Of a stretch of 64,000 bases of DNA, positions 24,176 to 32,349 are shown piece by piece (positions within the stretch are counted from its first letter, which is position 1; the number at the start of each line of letters is the position of its first letter). A program made the position numbers and the translations under genes. Source of the stretch: Salinarimonas sp. (GTDB taxonomy: Bacteria > Pseudomonadota > Alphaproteobacteria > Rhizobiales > Beijerinckiaceae). The stretch covers positions 3,803,501 through 3,867,500 of the forward strand of contig NZ_CP157794.1 of assembly GCF_040111675.1 (NCBI RefSeq), in the 5' to 3' direction. A model generated the notes under the pieces. The model worked only from the letters and a program-made list of their open reading frames with translations, did not search any database and was not told where the DNA came from.

Positions 24176-25803
24176 CACGCCGCCTGCCGCTTCTTGAGGC
24201 CGCGGGTGTCGACGCAGGTCTCGGAGCCCACCACCGCCGCGACGAGGTCGCGCAAGGCCCCGCGCTGGATCTTCTCCGTCGAGGTCAGCGGCAGGGCCTC
24301 GACGAAGGCGACGAAGCCCGGCGCCTTGTAGTAGGCGAGCCGCGAGAGGCAATGGGCGACGAGCGCCTCGGCGAGCGCCGTGCGGGCGGCGTCGTCGGCG
24401 GGCTTCTCGCGGGCGACGACGCAGGCGACGACCTCGTCGCCGCGCACGGGATCCGGGGTCGGCGCCACCGCGACGCCGGCGATCGCGGGGTGCTGCATGA
24501 GCACGCTCTCCACCTCGACGGCGGAGATGTTCTCGCCCGAGCGGCGGATGACGTTCTTCTTGCGGTCGACGAAATGCAGGTCGCCGTCGTCGTCCGCCAT
24601 CACGACGTCGCCGGTATGGAACCAGCCGCCCTCCCAGGCGGCGGAGGTCGCGGCCTCGTCCTTCAGGTAGGCCGAGAAGAATTCCGCCCGCGGGTCCGGC
24701 CCGGCGCTGCGCACGAGCAATTCGCCCGGCTCGTCCGGCGCGGCCTCGCTCCCGTCCTCGCGCACGATCTTGACCTCGGTCCCCGGCCCCGGCCGGCCGA
24801 AGCAGCTCGTGCCGATCTTGCGCGGCTCCTCGCTCGCGATGATCGCGGCGGCGCAGCCGGTCTCGGTCATGGCCCAGGCCTCCACCAGCGGGAAGCCGAA
24901 GCGGGCCTCGAAGGGCGCGTGCAGGCGCTTGTCGACGCCGGCGCCGAAGCCGAAGCGCACCGCGTGCTCCCGGTCCGCCGGGCTCTCGGGCGCGCCCATC
25001 AGCATGGCGGGCATGACGCCGAGATAGTGGATCACGGTCGCCTGGGACGCCTTCACCGACGCCCACCAGGTCTTCGGGTGGAAGCGGTCGAGGATCGAGA
25101 GGCAGCCGCCGATGGTGAGCGTCACCACGACCGAGCAGGCCATGGCGTTCATGTGGAAGAGCGGCAGCGGGGTGAGCATGCGCTCGACGCCCGCCTCCAG
25201 CCGGCACAGGCCGCCGATGCCGGCGTACCAGTCCCCGCACAGCAGGTAGTAGTCGTTCGAGAGCATGCAGCCCTTCGGCCGGCCCGTGGTGCCCGACGTG
25301 TAGAGGAGCGCGCATTCGCGGCTCCCGTCGGGGCCGGGATCGGCCAGCGCCGGGCGGGGGGCGCGGGGCGGCGCGTCCTCGGGGCCGATCACCGGCAGCG
25401 AGCGCCCGATCGCCTCCGCCGCCGCGACGAGCTCGCCCGCCCGCGCCGGGACCGCGACGGCGAGGTCCATCTCGGAATGGCCGATCATGTACTCCTGCTC
25501 GGCCGCGCGCAGATCCGGGTTGATTGGCACGACGGAGGCGCCGAGTGCGTTGAGCGCGAGCCAGTGGAGCAGGAAGTCCGGCCGGTTGAGCAGGAGCAGC
25601 CCCACCCGATGCCCCGCGCCCCAGCCGGCCGCCGCGTAGGCCGCGCGCAAGGCCTCGACCCGCGCGCGGGCGTCGGCATAGGCGATCTCGCCGGCCTCGA
25701 TGCCGTAGGCCGCGGCGGTCTCCGGGAGCACGTTCAGGAACGGGCGCTCGGGAAAGCGCGCGGCGGCGTCGAGGAAGCGGGCGTGGACGGTGCGGGGCTG
25801 CAC
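24175..25803 (-). CDS. AMP-dependent acyl-CoA synthetase/ligase
   Basis: A 542-residue adenylate-forming enzyme. It carries the AMP-binding P-loop LLYTSGTTGRPKG, VEAWAMTETG, GWFHTGDVVMADDDGDLHFVDRKKNVIRRSGENIS and the C-terminal catalytic Lys region STEKIQRGALR. It activates a carboxylic acid to its CoA ester, supplying the substrate for the thiolase-like and 3-hydroxyacyl-CoA enzymes downstream. Start is GTG at 25803 after GAGG. Substrate class (aromatic or aliphatic) is not clear from the sequence. Confidence 0.93.
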   Translation of the reverse strand: MQPRTVHARFLDAAARFPERPFLNVLPETAAAYGIEAGEIAYADARARVEALRAAYAAAGWGAGHRVGLLLLNRPDFLLHWLALNALGASVVPINPDLRAAEQEYMIGHSEMDLAVAVPARAGELVAAAEAIGRSLPVIGPEDAPPRAPRPALADPGPDGSRECALLYTSGTTGRPKGCMLSNDYYLLCGDWYAGIGGLCRLEAGVERMLTPLPLFHMNAMACSVVVTLTIGGCLSILDRFHPKTWWASVKASQATVIHYLGVMPAMLMGAPESPADREHAVRFGFGAGVDKRLHAPFEARFGFPLVEAWAMTETGCAAAIIASEEPRKIGTSCFGRPGPGTEVKIVREDGSEAAPDEPGELLVRSAGPDPRAEFFSAYLKDEAATSAAWEGGWFHTGDVVMADDDGDLHFVDRKKNVIRRSGENISAVEVESVLMQHPAIAGVAVAPTPDPVRGDEVVACVVAREKPADDAARTALAEALVAHCLSRLAYYKAPGFVAFVEALPLTSTEKIQRGALRDLVAAVVGSETCVDTRGLKKRQAA

Positions 25804-25810
25804 GAGGGCC

Positions 25811-26293
25811 TCACATGAACAGCTGGATGTTGCCGAAGGGCGCGTCGAAATTGACGAGGTCGACGCGCTTGAGCCTGATCTTCAGCGCCCCGTCGACCAC
25901 CGCGAGCTCGTGGCGCGCCCAGCCGGCGTACCATTCCTTCTCGTCGCCGCGCGTCTCCACGTAGTGGAACGGCGTGTAGGTGCGGTAGCGGTTCGCCGCC
26001 TCGTCCATCTCGTCGACCTGCGGGACCTGGAGCACGTGCTGGCAGCGGGAACGCGGCTTCTGGCTGAAGGTGCGCGCGTTCGAGAGCCGCTCGACGCGGA
26101 TGCGCAGGAGCAGCATGTCCTCGTACATCAGCGAGGCCTGCAGCCGCGGATCGGTCTGGCGCCATTCGCCGGGCATCCAGTAATGGCCGTCCTCGGTGAA
26201 GAGCGCCAGCCACTGGTCGAATTCCATCTCGTCGAGGAGCCGCGCCTCGCGATAGACGAAGCGGACGAGATCGTCTTGCGTGACCGCGCTCAT
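25811..26293 (-). CDS. Aromatic ring-hydroxylating dioxygenase, small (beta) subunit
   Basis: A 160-residue SnoaL-like/cystatin-fold subunit. Typical lines are VYREARLLDEMEFDQWLALFTEDGHYWMPG and ERLSNARTFSQKPRSRCQHVL, and the C-terminus NFDAPFGNIQLFM is the usual beta-subunit ending. It forms an alpha3beta3 complex with the Rieske alpha subunit encoded just upstream; overlap is 4 bases (ATGA), a classical arrangement for stoichiometric subunits. It has no catalytic role of its own in the family. Confidence 0.94.
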   Translation of the reverse strand: MSAVTQDDLVRFVYREARLLDEMEFDQWLALFTEDGHYWMPGEWRQTDPRLQASLMYEDMLLLRIRVERLSNARTFSQKPRSRCQHVLQVPQVDEMDEAANRYRTYTPFHYVETRGDEKEWYAGWARHELAVVDGALKIRLKRVDLVNFDAPFGNIQLFM

Positions 26294-27645
26294 GCCGCCG
26301 CTCCGCTCTTCGCCGGGGCCGTCGCGTCGTCCATGGACATCGTCATGAACTTCGCCCAGGCCTGGAACTGGTTGCGCATCTGGCGCTCGCTCGTCCCGTT
26401 GATGACGGCGGTCGCGTCCGGCTCCTCGCCGTCCTCGTAGAGCCGCTCGACGTTGACCCATTCGAGCCCGTCGGAATGGAGGCCGAGCTGGGCGCGCTCG
26501 TACATCTCGAGATCGTCGTGGCCGACGATGGAGGTCGGCGCGTTGATCAGGCGATTGTACATCAGCGTGCGCTCGAACAGCATGTCCGGCGCGCCGACGA
26601 GGCGGAAGGTGTAGCTCTCCACCAGGGTCTTGTCGGCGGCGATGGGCTTGAACAGCCGCAGCGTCTGGATCGGCCCCTTCACCATGATGTTGGGGAAGTA
26701 GACCGTGTTGTGCCGGTTTTCGCCGAGGATGCGCTTGGCCCGCTCCTCGCCGTAGGCGGCGACCATCTGGTCCATGTAGCCGGGCACGGCCGAGTAGTCG
26801 GCGTGGATCGAGGTGGTGACGCCGGTATGGCCGTGGCCGTTCGGCCAGACCCGGATGCCCATCTTCTCGAAGAACTCGTAGGGCGCCATGAAGGGGGCGT
26901 AGACCTCCACCGCCATCGGCTTCCGGCCGCCCTTGGCGGCCTCGCGTTCCCAGACGCTGACCGCCGTGCCGGCCGAGCTCTCGTGCGCGACCATGGGGTG
27001 GCAGGTGTCGGTCTGGTTCTCAACCAGCATCTTCCAATTGCAGGGATGCATGTAGCGCGAGGGCGCGCCCTCGAGCACGAGCTTCCCCTCCGGCGAGCGG
27101 TCGACCATGTTGTCGATGGAGGAGAGCGCATCGCCGAAGAATTCCTCGAAGCTCTGCCCGACCGGGTTCAGCCTGGCGAAGACGAAATCGCGGTAGACGT
27201 GCACGCCGCCCACCGGCGCGAGGCCCTTGACCGCCTCCTTCTCCTGGAGATGCGTGCCCTCGTAGCCCTTCTTCAGCGGGATCGCGAGGAGCGAGCCGTC
27301 GGTCTTGAACGACCAGGCGTGATAGGGGCAGCGGAAGAACTTGCCGGTGTTGCCGCAGGCCTCGGAGGCGACCTTCACGCCCTTGTGCGGGCAGCGATTG
27401 TAGAGGACGTGGATCGTCCCGTCCGAATGCCGGCTCATCAGCACCGGCTGGCGGCCGATCTCGGTGGTGACGTAATCGCCCGGGTTGGGGATCTGGCTCG
27501 CGTGGCCGACATAGACCCAGGTGTTGGCGAAGAGGTGCTCCATCTCGAGCTGGAACACCTCCGGGTCGATATAGACGTCGCGATGGACCTCGGTCGGCCG
27601 GATCAGGTCCCGGATCGCCTGCGGATTGCCGCGATATCGCGTCAT
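26290..27645 (-). CDS. Rieske aromatic ring-hydroxylating dioxygenase, large (alpha) subunit
   Basis: A 451-residue catalytic subunit. The Rieske [2Fe-2S] ligands are Cys85-His87 and Cys106-His109 (NRCPHKGVK, FRCPYHAWSF). The mononuclear iron motif is ENQTDTCHPMVAH with bridging Asp213 and ligands His216 and His221. It resembles dioxygenases for aromatic carboxylates such as anthranilate, terephthalate or salicylate; which one cannot be told. With its beta subunit and the reductase it forms a three-component oxygenase that opens the operon's pathway. Confidence 0.94.
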   Translation of the reverse strand: MTRYRGNPQAIRDLIRPTEVHRDVYIDPEVFQLEMEHLFANTWVYVGHASQIPNPGDYVTTEIGRQPVLMSRHSDGTIHVLYNRCPHKGVKVASEACGNTGKFFRCPYHAWSFKTDGSLLAIPLKKGYEGTHLQEKEAVKGLAPVGGVHVYRDFVFARLNPVGQSFEEFFGDALSSIDNMVDRSPEGKLVLEGAPSRYMHPCNWKMLVENQTDTCHPMVAHESSAGTAVSVWEREAAKGGRKPMAVEVYAPFMAPYEFFEKMGIRVWPNGHGHTGVTTSIHADYSAVPGYMDQMVAAYGEERAKRILGENRHNTVYFPNIMVKGPIQTLRLFKPIAADKTLVESYTFRLVGAPDMLFERTLMYNRLINAPTSIVGHDDLEMYERAQLGLHSDGLEWVNVERLYEDGEEPDATAVINGTSERQMRNQFQAWAKFMTMSMDDATAPAKSGAAA

Positions 27646-27673
27646 CGGCTCCCTCCCTTCGCTCGTCGGCGCG

Positions 27674-28630
27674 TCAGAGGTCGAGCACCAGCCGGCTCGA
27701 CTTCGCGCGCGAGACGCAGATCTGCATCACCTTGCCCGACGCCTTCTCGGCGTCGGAGAGAATGACGTCCCGGTGGTCCGGCACGCCCTCGATCACGTCG
27801 CACTGGCAGATGCCGCAATCGCCGCGGCGGCAATCGTACAGCACGTCGACCCCCGCGGCCTCCAGCGCGTCGATGATCGACTCGCCGGGCGCGACCGTCA
27901 CCACCTGGCCCGTGGACCTCAGCTCGACCTCGAAGGCCGTATCGTCCGCGCCGGCGGCGGGCGCCTTGGTGAACAGCTCGGAGCGCACCCGCTCGGGCGC
28001 GATCCCCATGCCGGCGGCGGCGGCCTTCACCGCCTCGATCATGCCCTCCGGGCCGCAGACGTAGACGACCGCGTCCGCCGGCGCCTCGGCGAGGGCCTTC
28101 CCGACGTCGAGCCGCGTCTCCGGCTCGTCGTCGTAATGGCAGGCGAGGCGGTCCCCGCAGATGCGCGCGAGCGGGGCGAGGAAGGCGAGCTGGCCGCGCG
28201 CGCGCCCGGCATAGTGCAGGCGGAAGTCCCGGCCCGCGCGGGCCAGCGCTGCGGCCATGGAGAGGATCGGCGTGATGCCGATCCCGCCGGCGATCAGCAG
28301 CGCCGGGCGGGCGTCCTCGTGGAGCGGGAAATTGTTCTGGGGCGCCGACGTCGTCACCCGGTCGCCGGGGGCGAGGCCGTGCATGAAGCGCGAGCCGCCG
28401 GCGCTCGGGTCCTCGAGCCGCACGCCGAGCACCCAGGTCCCGCCGTCGCGGTGATCGGGATGGTCGACGAGCGAATAGGGACGGTCGCCGCCCTCGGGCA
28501 GCGCGACGCGGACATGCGCGCCGGGCGCCGCCGGCGGCAGCGGCGCGCCGTCGGCGCTGCCTAGCACGATCGCCTTGACGAGCGGCGTCTCGGCGATCGC
28601 CTCGCGGACGATCAGCGTGAGCTCGGTCAT
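27674..28630 (-). CDS. Oxygenase reductase, FMN/NAD with C-terminal [2Fe-2S]
   Basis: A 318-residue electron-transfer protein, first gene of the operon. Order: flavin-binding barrel (RPYSLVDHPDHRDGG), NAD domain (ALLIAGGIGITPILSM, VYVCGPEGMIEAV), then a C-terminal plant-type ferredoxin with CRRGDCGICQCDV and a final MQIC. The order (flavin-NAD-ferredoxin) matches phthalate-dioxygenase-reductase and VanB types. It passes electrons from NADH to the Rieske subunit. The start is ATG at 28630, with GAGAAGG upstream. Confidence 0.93.
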   Translation of the reverse strand: MTELTLIVREAIAETPLVKAIVLGSADGAPLPPAAPGAHVRVALPEGGDRPYSLVDHPDHRDGGTWVLGVRLEDPSAGGSRFMHGLAPGDRVTTSAPQNNFPLHEDARPALLIAGGIGITPILSMAAALARAGRDFRLHYAGRARGQLAFLAPLARICGDRLACHYDDEPETRLDVGKALAEAPADAVVYVCGPEGMIEAVKAAAAGMGIAPERVRSELFTKAPAAGADDTAFEVELRSTGQVVTVAPGESIIDALEAAGVDVLYDCRRGDCGICQCDVIEGVPDHRDVILSDAEKASGKVMQICVSRAKSSRLVLDL

Positions 28631-28681
28631 CGAGCCGCCTTCTCCCGGTTCCCCACGGCTTGTCGCTTCCGCTTCGGAAGC

Positions 28682-28705
28682 ATGCCGTTTCATGCTTTTC
28701 CGGAC
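28682..28705. promoter_or_regulatory. Direct repeat, left copy, of the divergent control region
   Basis: ATGCCGTTTCATGC-TTTTC-CGGAC at 28682-28705 is repeated at 28790-28812 as ATGCCTTTTCATGC-ATTG-CGGAC. The two copies stand about 108 bases apart, one near the catabolic operon and one near the second TRAP operon. Paired sites like this are common binding sites for a regulator acting on divergent promoters. Confidence 0.55.
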
Positions 28706-28769
28706 GGTCAAATCTCTGATCCGCCCCTCGTGAGGCCCAGGATAGGCATGAACGACGCCGCCGCGCAAG

Positions 28770-28791
28770 AATGTTTGAGGATTAAAATAAT
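28770..28791 (+). promoter_or_regulatory. Shared 22-bp element upstream of TRAP operon 2
   Basis: AATGTTTGA-GGAT-TAAAATAAT, the same as the element at 13230-13251 except for the 4-base middle. It sits between the two direct repeats in the 261-base gap that separates the catabolic operon (minus) from the second TRAP operon (plus). The TTTGA/TTAAA part is a rough dyad, as for a MarR or GntR site. Confidence 0.6.
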
Positions 28792-28812
28792 GCCTTTTCA
28801 TGCATTGCGGAC
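28790..28812. promoter_or_regulatory. Direct repeat, right copy, of the divergent control region
   Basis: ATGCCTTTTCATGC-ATTG-CGGAC, partner of the copy at 28682-28705. It abuts the 22-bp element and lies 79 bases before the dctP start. TTTCATG also follows the 22-bp element at the first TRAP operon. Confidence 0.55.
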
Positions 28813-28891
28813 ATGCTAGAGTTCCCGTCGGGAACACGTCCGGCGAGACGGCGCGAGAACGCCGCCGCCGGCTCATAGGGAGTGACGGACC

Positions 28892-29944
28892 ATGCACGAC
28901 GTCCCTGTCGAGGCGCGCGCGCGCCGCGGCGCCGCCGGCCTTCTCGCCGGCCTGATCGGCCTCGCGGTCCTCGCCGGCCCGGCCGCGGCGCAGACCACCC
29001 TGCGCATGGCGAACTGGCTGCCGCCGAGCCATCCGCTCGTCGCCGACGTGATGAAGCCTTACGCTGAGCGCGTCGCCGAGGCGACGGACGGGCGCGTCAC
29101 CATCCAGATCCTGGACGCGCCGCTCGGGCCGCCGCCCGCCCATTACGACTTCGCCGTCAACGGCGTGGCCGACATCACCTACGGCGTCCACGGCTACACG
29201 CCGGGCCGCTTCAAGACGACGGTGCTCGCCGAGGTGCCGTTCCTCGGCGACAGCGCCGAGGCGATCTCGGTCGGCTATTGGAACGCCTACGAGCAGATGC
29301 TGGCCGAGGCCGGCGAGCAGGACGACGTGAAGGTGCTCGCCGTCTTCACCCACGGCCCGGGCCAGATCTTCACCCGCGGGCGCGACCTCTCCTCGCTCGC
29401 GGGCGTCGAGGGCGCGAAGATGCGCGTCGGCGGCGGCATCGCCTCCGACGTCGCCACGGCGCTCGGCGCGGTGCCGGTGCAGAGCCCGTCCTCGAAGGCC
29501 TACGAGCTGCTCTCCGGCGGCGTCGCCGACGGCATCCTCTTCCCCTTCGAGTCGGTGACGTTCTTCAACCTGCAGGGCATCCTCGACCAGGGCCTCGAGG
29601 TCCCCGGCGGCCTCTACAACACCTCCTTCTTCGTGGTGATGAACAAGGGCAAGTGGGAGGCGCTGTCCGACGAGGACAAGGCGGCGATCGACTCCGTCTC
29701 CGGCGAGGCGCTGGCGCGGCTCGCGGGCCAGGCCTGGGACGCGGCGGACGCCGAGGGCCGCGAGGCCATGCAGGGCGAGATCGCGCTCGCCACCGCCACC
29801 GACGCGCAGCTCGAGGAGATCTCGCGGAAGCTCGCCCCCGTGGTCGAGGCGAAGCTCGCCGAGGCCGCCGGCGCCGGCATCGACGCCGAGGCCGGCCTCG
29901 CGCTGCTGCGGGCCGAGATCGAGAAGGCGGCCGCCGGCCGATGA
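28892..29944 (+). CDS. TRAP transporter substrate-binding protein (DctP family)
   Basis: A 350-residue periplasmic binding protein. The signal RRGAAGLLAGLIGLAVLAGPAAAQ is followed by TTLRMANWLPPSHPLVADVMKPYAERVAEATDGRV, the typical DctP opening, and later GARMRVGG-like EGAKMRVGGGIASDVATALGAVPVQ. Start ATG at 28892 follows GGGAGTGA. It is divergent from the catabolic operon and so probably imports that operon's substrate, an aromatic or other carboxylate. The stop overlaps dctQ by 4 bases, unlike the first TRAP operon, which has a hairpin there. Confidence 0.92.
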   Translation: MHDVPVEARARRGAAGLLAGLIGLAVLAGPAAAQTTLRMANWLPPSHPLVADVMKPYAERVAEATDGRVTIQILDAPLGPPPAHYDFAVNGVADITYGVHGYTPGRFKTTVLAEVPFLGDSAEAISVGYWNAYEQMLAEAGEQDDVKVLAVFTHGPGQIFTRGRDLSSLAGVEGAKMRVGGGIASDVATALGAVPVQSPSSKAYELLSGGVADGILFPFESVTFFNLQGILDQGLEVPGGLYNTSFFVVMNKGKWEALSDEDKAAIDSVSGEALARLAGQAWDAADAEGREAMQGEIALATATDAQLEEISRKLAPVVEAKLAEAAGAGIDAEAGLALLRAEIEKAAAGR

Positions 29945-30477
29945 GCGCCGAGCGCCCCGCCGCCGATCACCCGGTGGAGGACGCGACCCCGCGCGAGGCG
30001 CTGCGCCCCGTGCGCCTCGCGCTGGCCGTGATCTCGGCGGCGATGCTCTTCGCGATGATGGGCGTCACCGTGGTCGACGTGGTGGGGCGCTACTTCCTCG
30101 ACGCGCCGCTGCCGGGCGCGAGCGAGCTCACCGAGCTCCTCCTCGTCGGGGTGATCTTCACGGGTCTCCCCGCCGTGTGCCTCGACGACGGCCACGTGAC
30201 CGTGGATCTCCTGACCGAGCGCCTCGCGCCCTGGACGAAGCCGATCCGGCTCTTCGTGGTGCGGATCGTCACGATCGGGGCGCTGGCCGTGATCGGCTGG
30301 CGGCTGTGGATCCAGGGGGCGCGGCTCTCGAGCTACGGCGAGGTCAGCGTCTACCTGCGCTGGCCGGTGGCGCCGGTCGCGTATTTCGCAGCCGCGCTCT
30401 GCCTCGTCTCGGCGCTCCTCGTCCTCGCGCTCGTCGTGCTGCGCGCCGACGAGGGCGGGCGGGTGCGCCGCCGCTGA
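29941..30477 (+). CDS. TRAP transporter small permease (DctQ family)
   Basis: A 178-residue inner-membrane protein with four helices (LALAVISAAMLFAMMGVTVVDVV, ELLLVGVIFTGLPAVCL, FVVRIVTIGALAVIGWRLW, VAYFAAALCLVSALLVLALVV). DVVGRYFLDAPLPGASELTELLLV and DDGHVTVDL are DctQ signatures. The ATG at 29941 overlaps the dctP stop (ATGA), so it is translationally coupled. It forms the membrane complex with DctM at 30505. Confidence 0.91.
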   Translation: MSAERPAADHPVEDATPREALRPVRLALAVISAAMLFAMMGVTVVDVVGRYFLDAPLPGASELTELLLVGVIFTGLPAVCLDDGHVTVDLLTERLAPWTKPIRLFVVRIVTIGALAVIGWRLWIQGARLSSYGEVSVYLRWPVAPVAYFAAALCLVSALLVLALVVLRADEGGRVRRR

Positions 30478-30504
30478 ACCGGCTTTCACAAGGACCCCGC
30501 GCCG

Positions 30505-31791
30505 ATGGACTGGCCGTTCGGCATCCTCCTCCTGCTCGGCATGATGCTCGTCGGCATCCCGATCGGATTCGCCATGATGCTGGTCGGGCTCGTCGGCGTC
30601 GCCTCGATCATCGGCATCGAGCCCTCGCTGTCGCTCTTGGGCCAGACCTATTTCGACAACGCGCGCAACTATTCGCTCTCGGTGCTGCCGCTGTTCCTGA
30701 TCATGGGCAATTTCGTCGTCCAGTCGGGCATCGCGGAGGACCTCTACAAGGCGGCCAACGCCTGGCTCAGGCACTGGCGCGGCGGGCTCGCCATGGCGAC
30801 GGTCGTCGCCTGCGGCGGGTTCTCCTCGGTCTGCGGCTCCTCGCTCGCCACCGCCGCGACGATGACGAAGATCTCGCTGCCCTCGATGCGGAAATACGGC
30901 TACCCGGACGGGCTCGCCACCGCCTCGGTGGCCGCCGGGGGAACGCTCGGCATCCTGATCCCGCCCTCGGTGATCCTGGTCTTCTACGGCATCATCACCC
31001 AGCAGGACATCGGCAAGCTCTTCCTGGCGGGCGTGATCCCGGGCCTCCTCGGCGTCGTCGGCTACATGGCGGCGGTGCGGCTCACGCTGGTGTTCGGCGG
31101 CGTGACGCTGCCGGTCGAGGAGAAGCTGCCGCTGGGCGATCGCATCCGGGCGCTCAAGGGCGTCGCGGGCGCGCTCCTGCTCTTCGCCTTCGTGATGGGC
31201 GGGATCTATTTCGGCGTCTTCACCGTGACGGAGGCCGCCGGCATCGGCGCGGCGGGCGCCTTCCTGCTGACGCTGCTGCGCGGGCGGCTCGGCCTGCGGG
31301 CGACGTTCCAGACGCTGTTCGACACCGCCAAGATGACCGCGATGATGTTCTTCATCCTGTTCGGCGCGCTGGTGTTCTCGAACTACGTCAACCTCTCGGG
31401 CATGACGGCCGACCTGCAGGCCTTCCTCGCCGCCCTCGGCGCGCACCCGCTCCTCCTCATCGTCGCCATCGCGCTGATCTACGTCGTGCTGGGCTGCGTG
31501 CTCGAGAGCCTGTCGATGATCGTGCTCACGGTGCCGATCTTCTATCCCGTGGTCGCGGCCGCCGGGTTCGACCTGATCTGGTTCGGCATCTTCGTGGTGC
31601 TCGTCACCGAGATCAGCTACATCACGCCGCCGGTGGGCATGAACGCCTTCGTCGTGCGCTCGGTGGCGCGGACGGTGCGGCTCGGCGCCATCTTCAAGGG
31701 GCTCGTGCCGTTCGTGGCGATGGACCTCGTGCGGGTCGTGCTGCTGGTCGCGCTGCCGGCCATGGCCCTGTTCCTGCCGCGCTCCATGTAG
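30505..31791 (+). CDS. TRAP transporter large permease (DctM family)
   Basis: A 428-residue permease of about 12 helices. Conserved parts: LLGMMLVGIPIGFAMMLVGLVGVA, LPLFLIMGNFVVQSG, CGGFSSVCGSSLATAATMTK, GILIPPSVILVFYGI, TEAAGIGAAGAF and EISYITPPVGMNAFVV. It is the channel of the second TRAP system. A MarR regulator gene starts 26 bases after its stop and probably shares the transcript. Confidence 0.93.
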   Translation: MDWPFGILLLLGMMLVGIPIGFAMMLVGLVGVASIIGIEPSLSLLGQTYFDNARNYSLSVLPLFLIMGNFVVQSGIAEDLYKAANAWLRHWRGGLAMATVVACGGFSSVCGSSLATAATMTKISLPSMRKYGYPDGLATASVAAGGTLGILIPPSVILVFYGIITQQDIGKLFLAGVIPGLLGVVGYMAAVRLTLVFGGVTLPVEEKLPLGDRIRALKGVAGALLLFAFVMGGIYFGVFTVTEAAGIGAAGAFLLTLLRGRLGLRATFQTLFDTAKMTAMMFFILFGALVFSNYVNLSGMTADLQAFLAALGAHPLLLIVAIALIYVVLGCVLESLSMIVLTVPIFYPVVAAAGFDLIWFGIFVVLVTEISYITPPVGMNAFVVRSVARTVRLGAIFKGLVPFVAMDLVRVVLLVALPAMALFLPRSM

Positions 31792-31817
31792 GGGACGCCC
31801 ACCACGAAGGACCGCGT

Positions 31818-32300
31818 ATGCCGACCTCGAACGCCCTCGCCTCCGGGCCCGCCCCCGACGAAGACGACGGCGCGCCGCTCGCTCCCGGCTTCGTCAACGA
31901 CTACCTCGCCTACCTGCTGGCGGCGGCGAGCCACCGCACCAGCGCCGAGTTCCACGCGGTGGTGCGTGGCCACGGCCTGCGCGTGCCGGAATGGCGCGTG
32001 CTCGCCTGCCTCGCCTCCCGCGACGAGCTCATCGTCTCCGAGCTCGCGCGGATGACGCTCTACGAGCAGCCGCGCCTCACCAAGATGCTGAACCAGATGG
32101 AGCGCGACGGCCTCGTCACCCGCAACGACGATCCCGCGGACCGCCGCAGGGTCGTGATCCGGATGACCGAGCGCGGGAGGGACACCGTCGCGCCTCTGCT
32201 CGCGGCGGCGGAGCGGCACGAGGAGGAGGTGCTCCGGCGCTTCTCCCCGCGCGAGCGCGCGGCGCTGAAGATGCTGCTGCGGCTCCTGGTGGAGCGGTGA
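31818..32300 (+). CDS. MarR family transcriptional regulator
   Basis: A 160-residue winged-helix regulator. The DNA-binding core reads RVPEWRVLACLASRDELIVSELARMTLYEQPRLTKMLNQMERDGLVTRNDDPADRRRVVIRMTERGRD, matching MarR helices and wing (DPADRRR is the wing signature). Members bind small aromatic acids or phenolics and release their operators. Encoded at the end of the TRAP operon, it likely controls the divergent promoter region at 28631-28891 and possibly the twin site at 13230. It has an extended N-terminus of about 25 residues. Confidence 0.9.
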   Translation: MPTSNALASGPAPDEDDGAPLAPGFVNDYLAYLLAAASHRTSAEFHAVVRGHGLRVPEWRVLACLASRDELIVSELARMTLYEQPRLTKMLNQMERDGLVTRNDDPADRRRVVIRMTERGRDTVAPLLAAAERHEEEVLRRFSPRERAALKMLLRLLVER

Positions 32301-32349
32301 CGACCGCTCGTGTATGATGCGGCCGGGTGGGGAGAGACGGAGGATCGCC

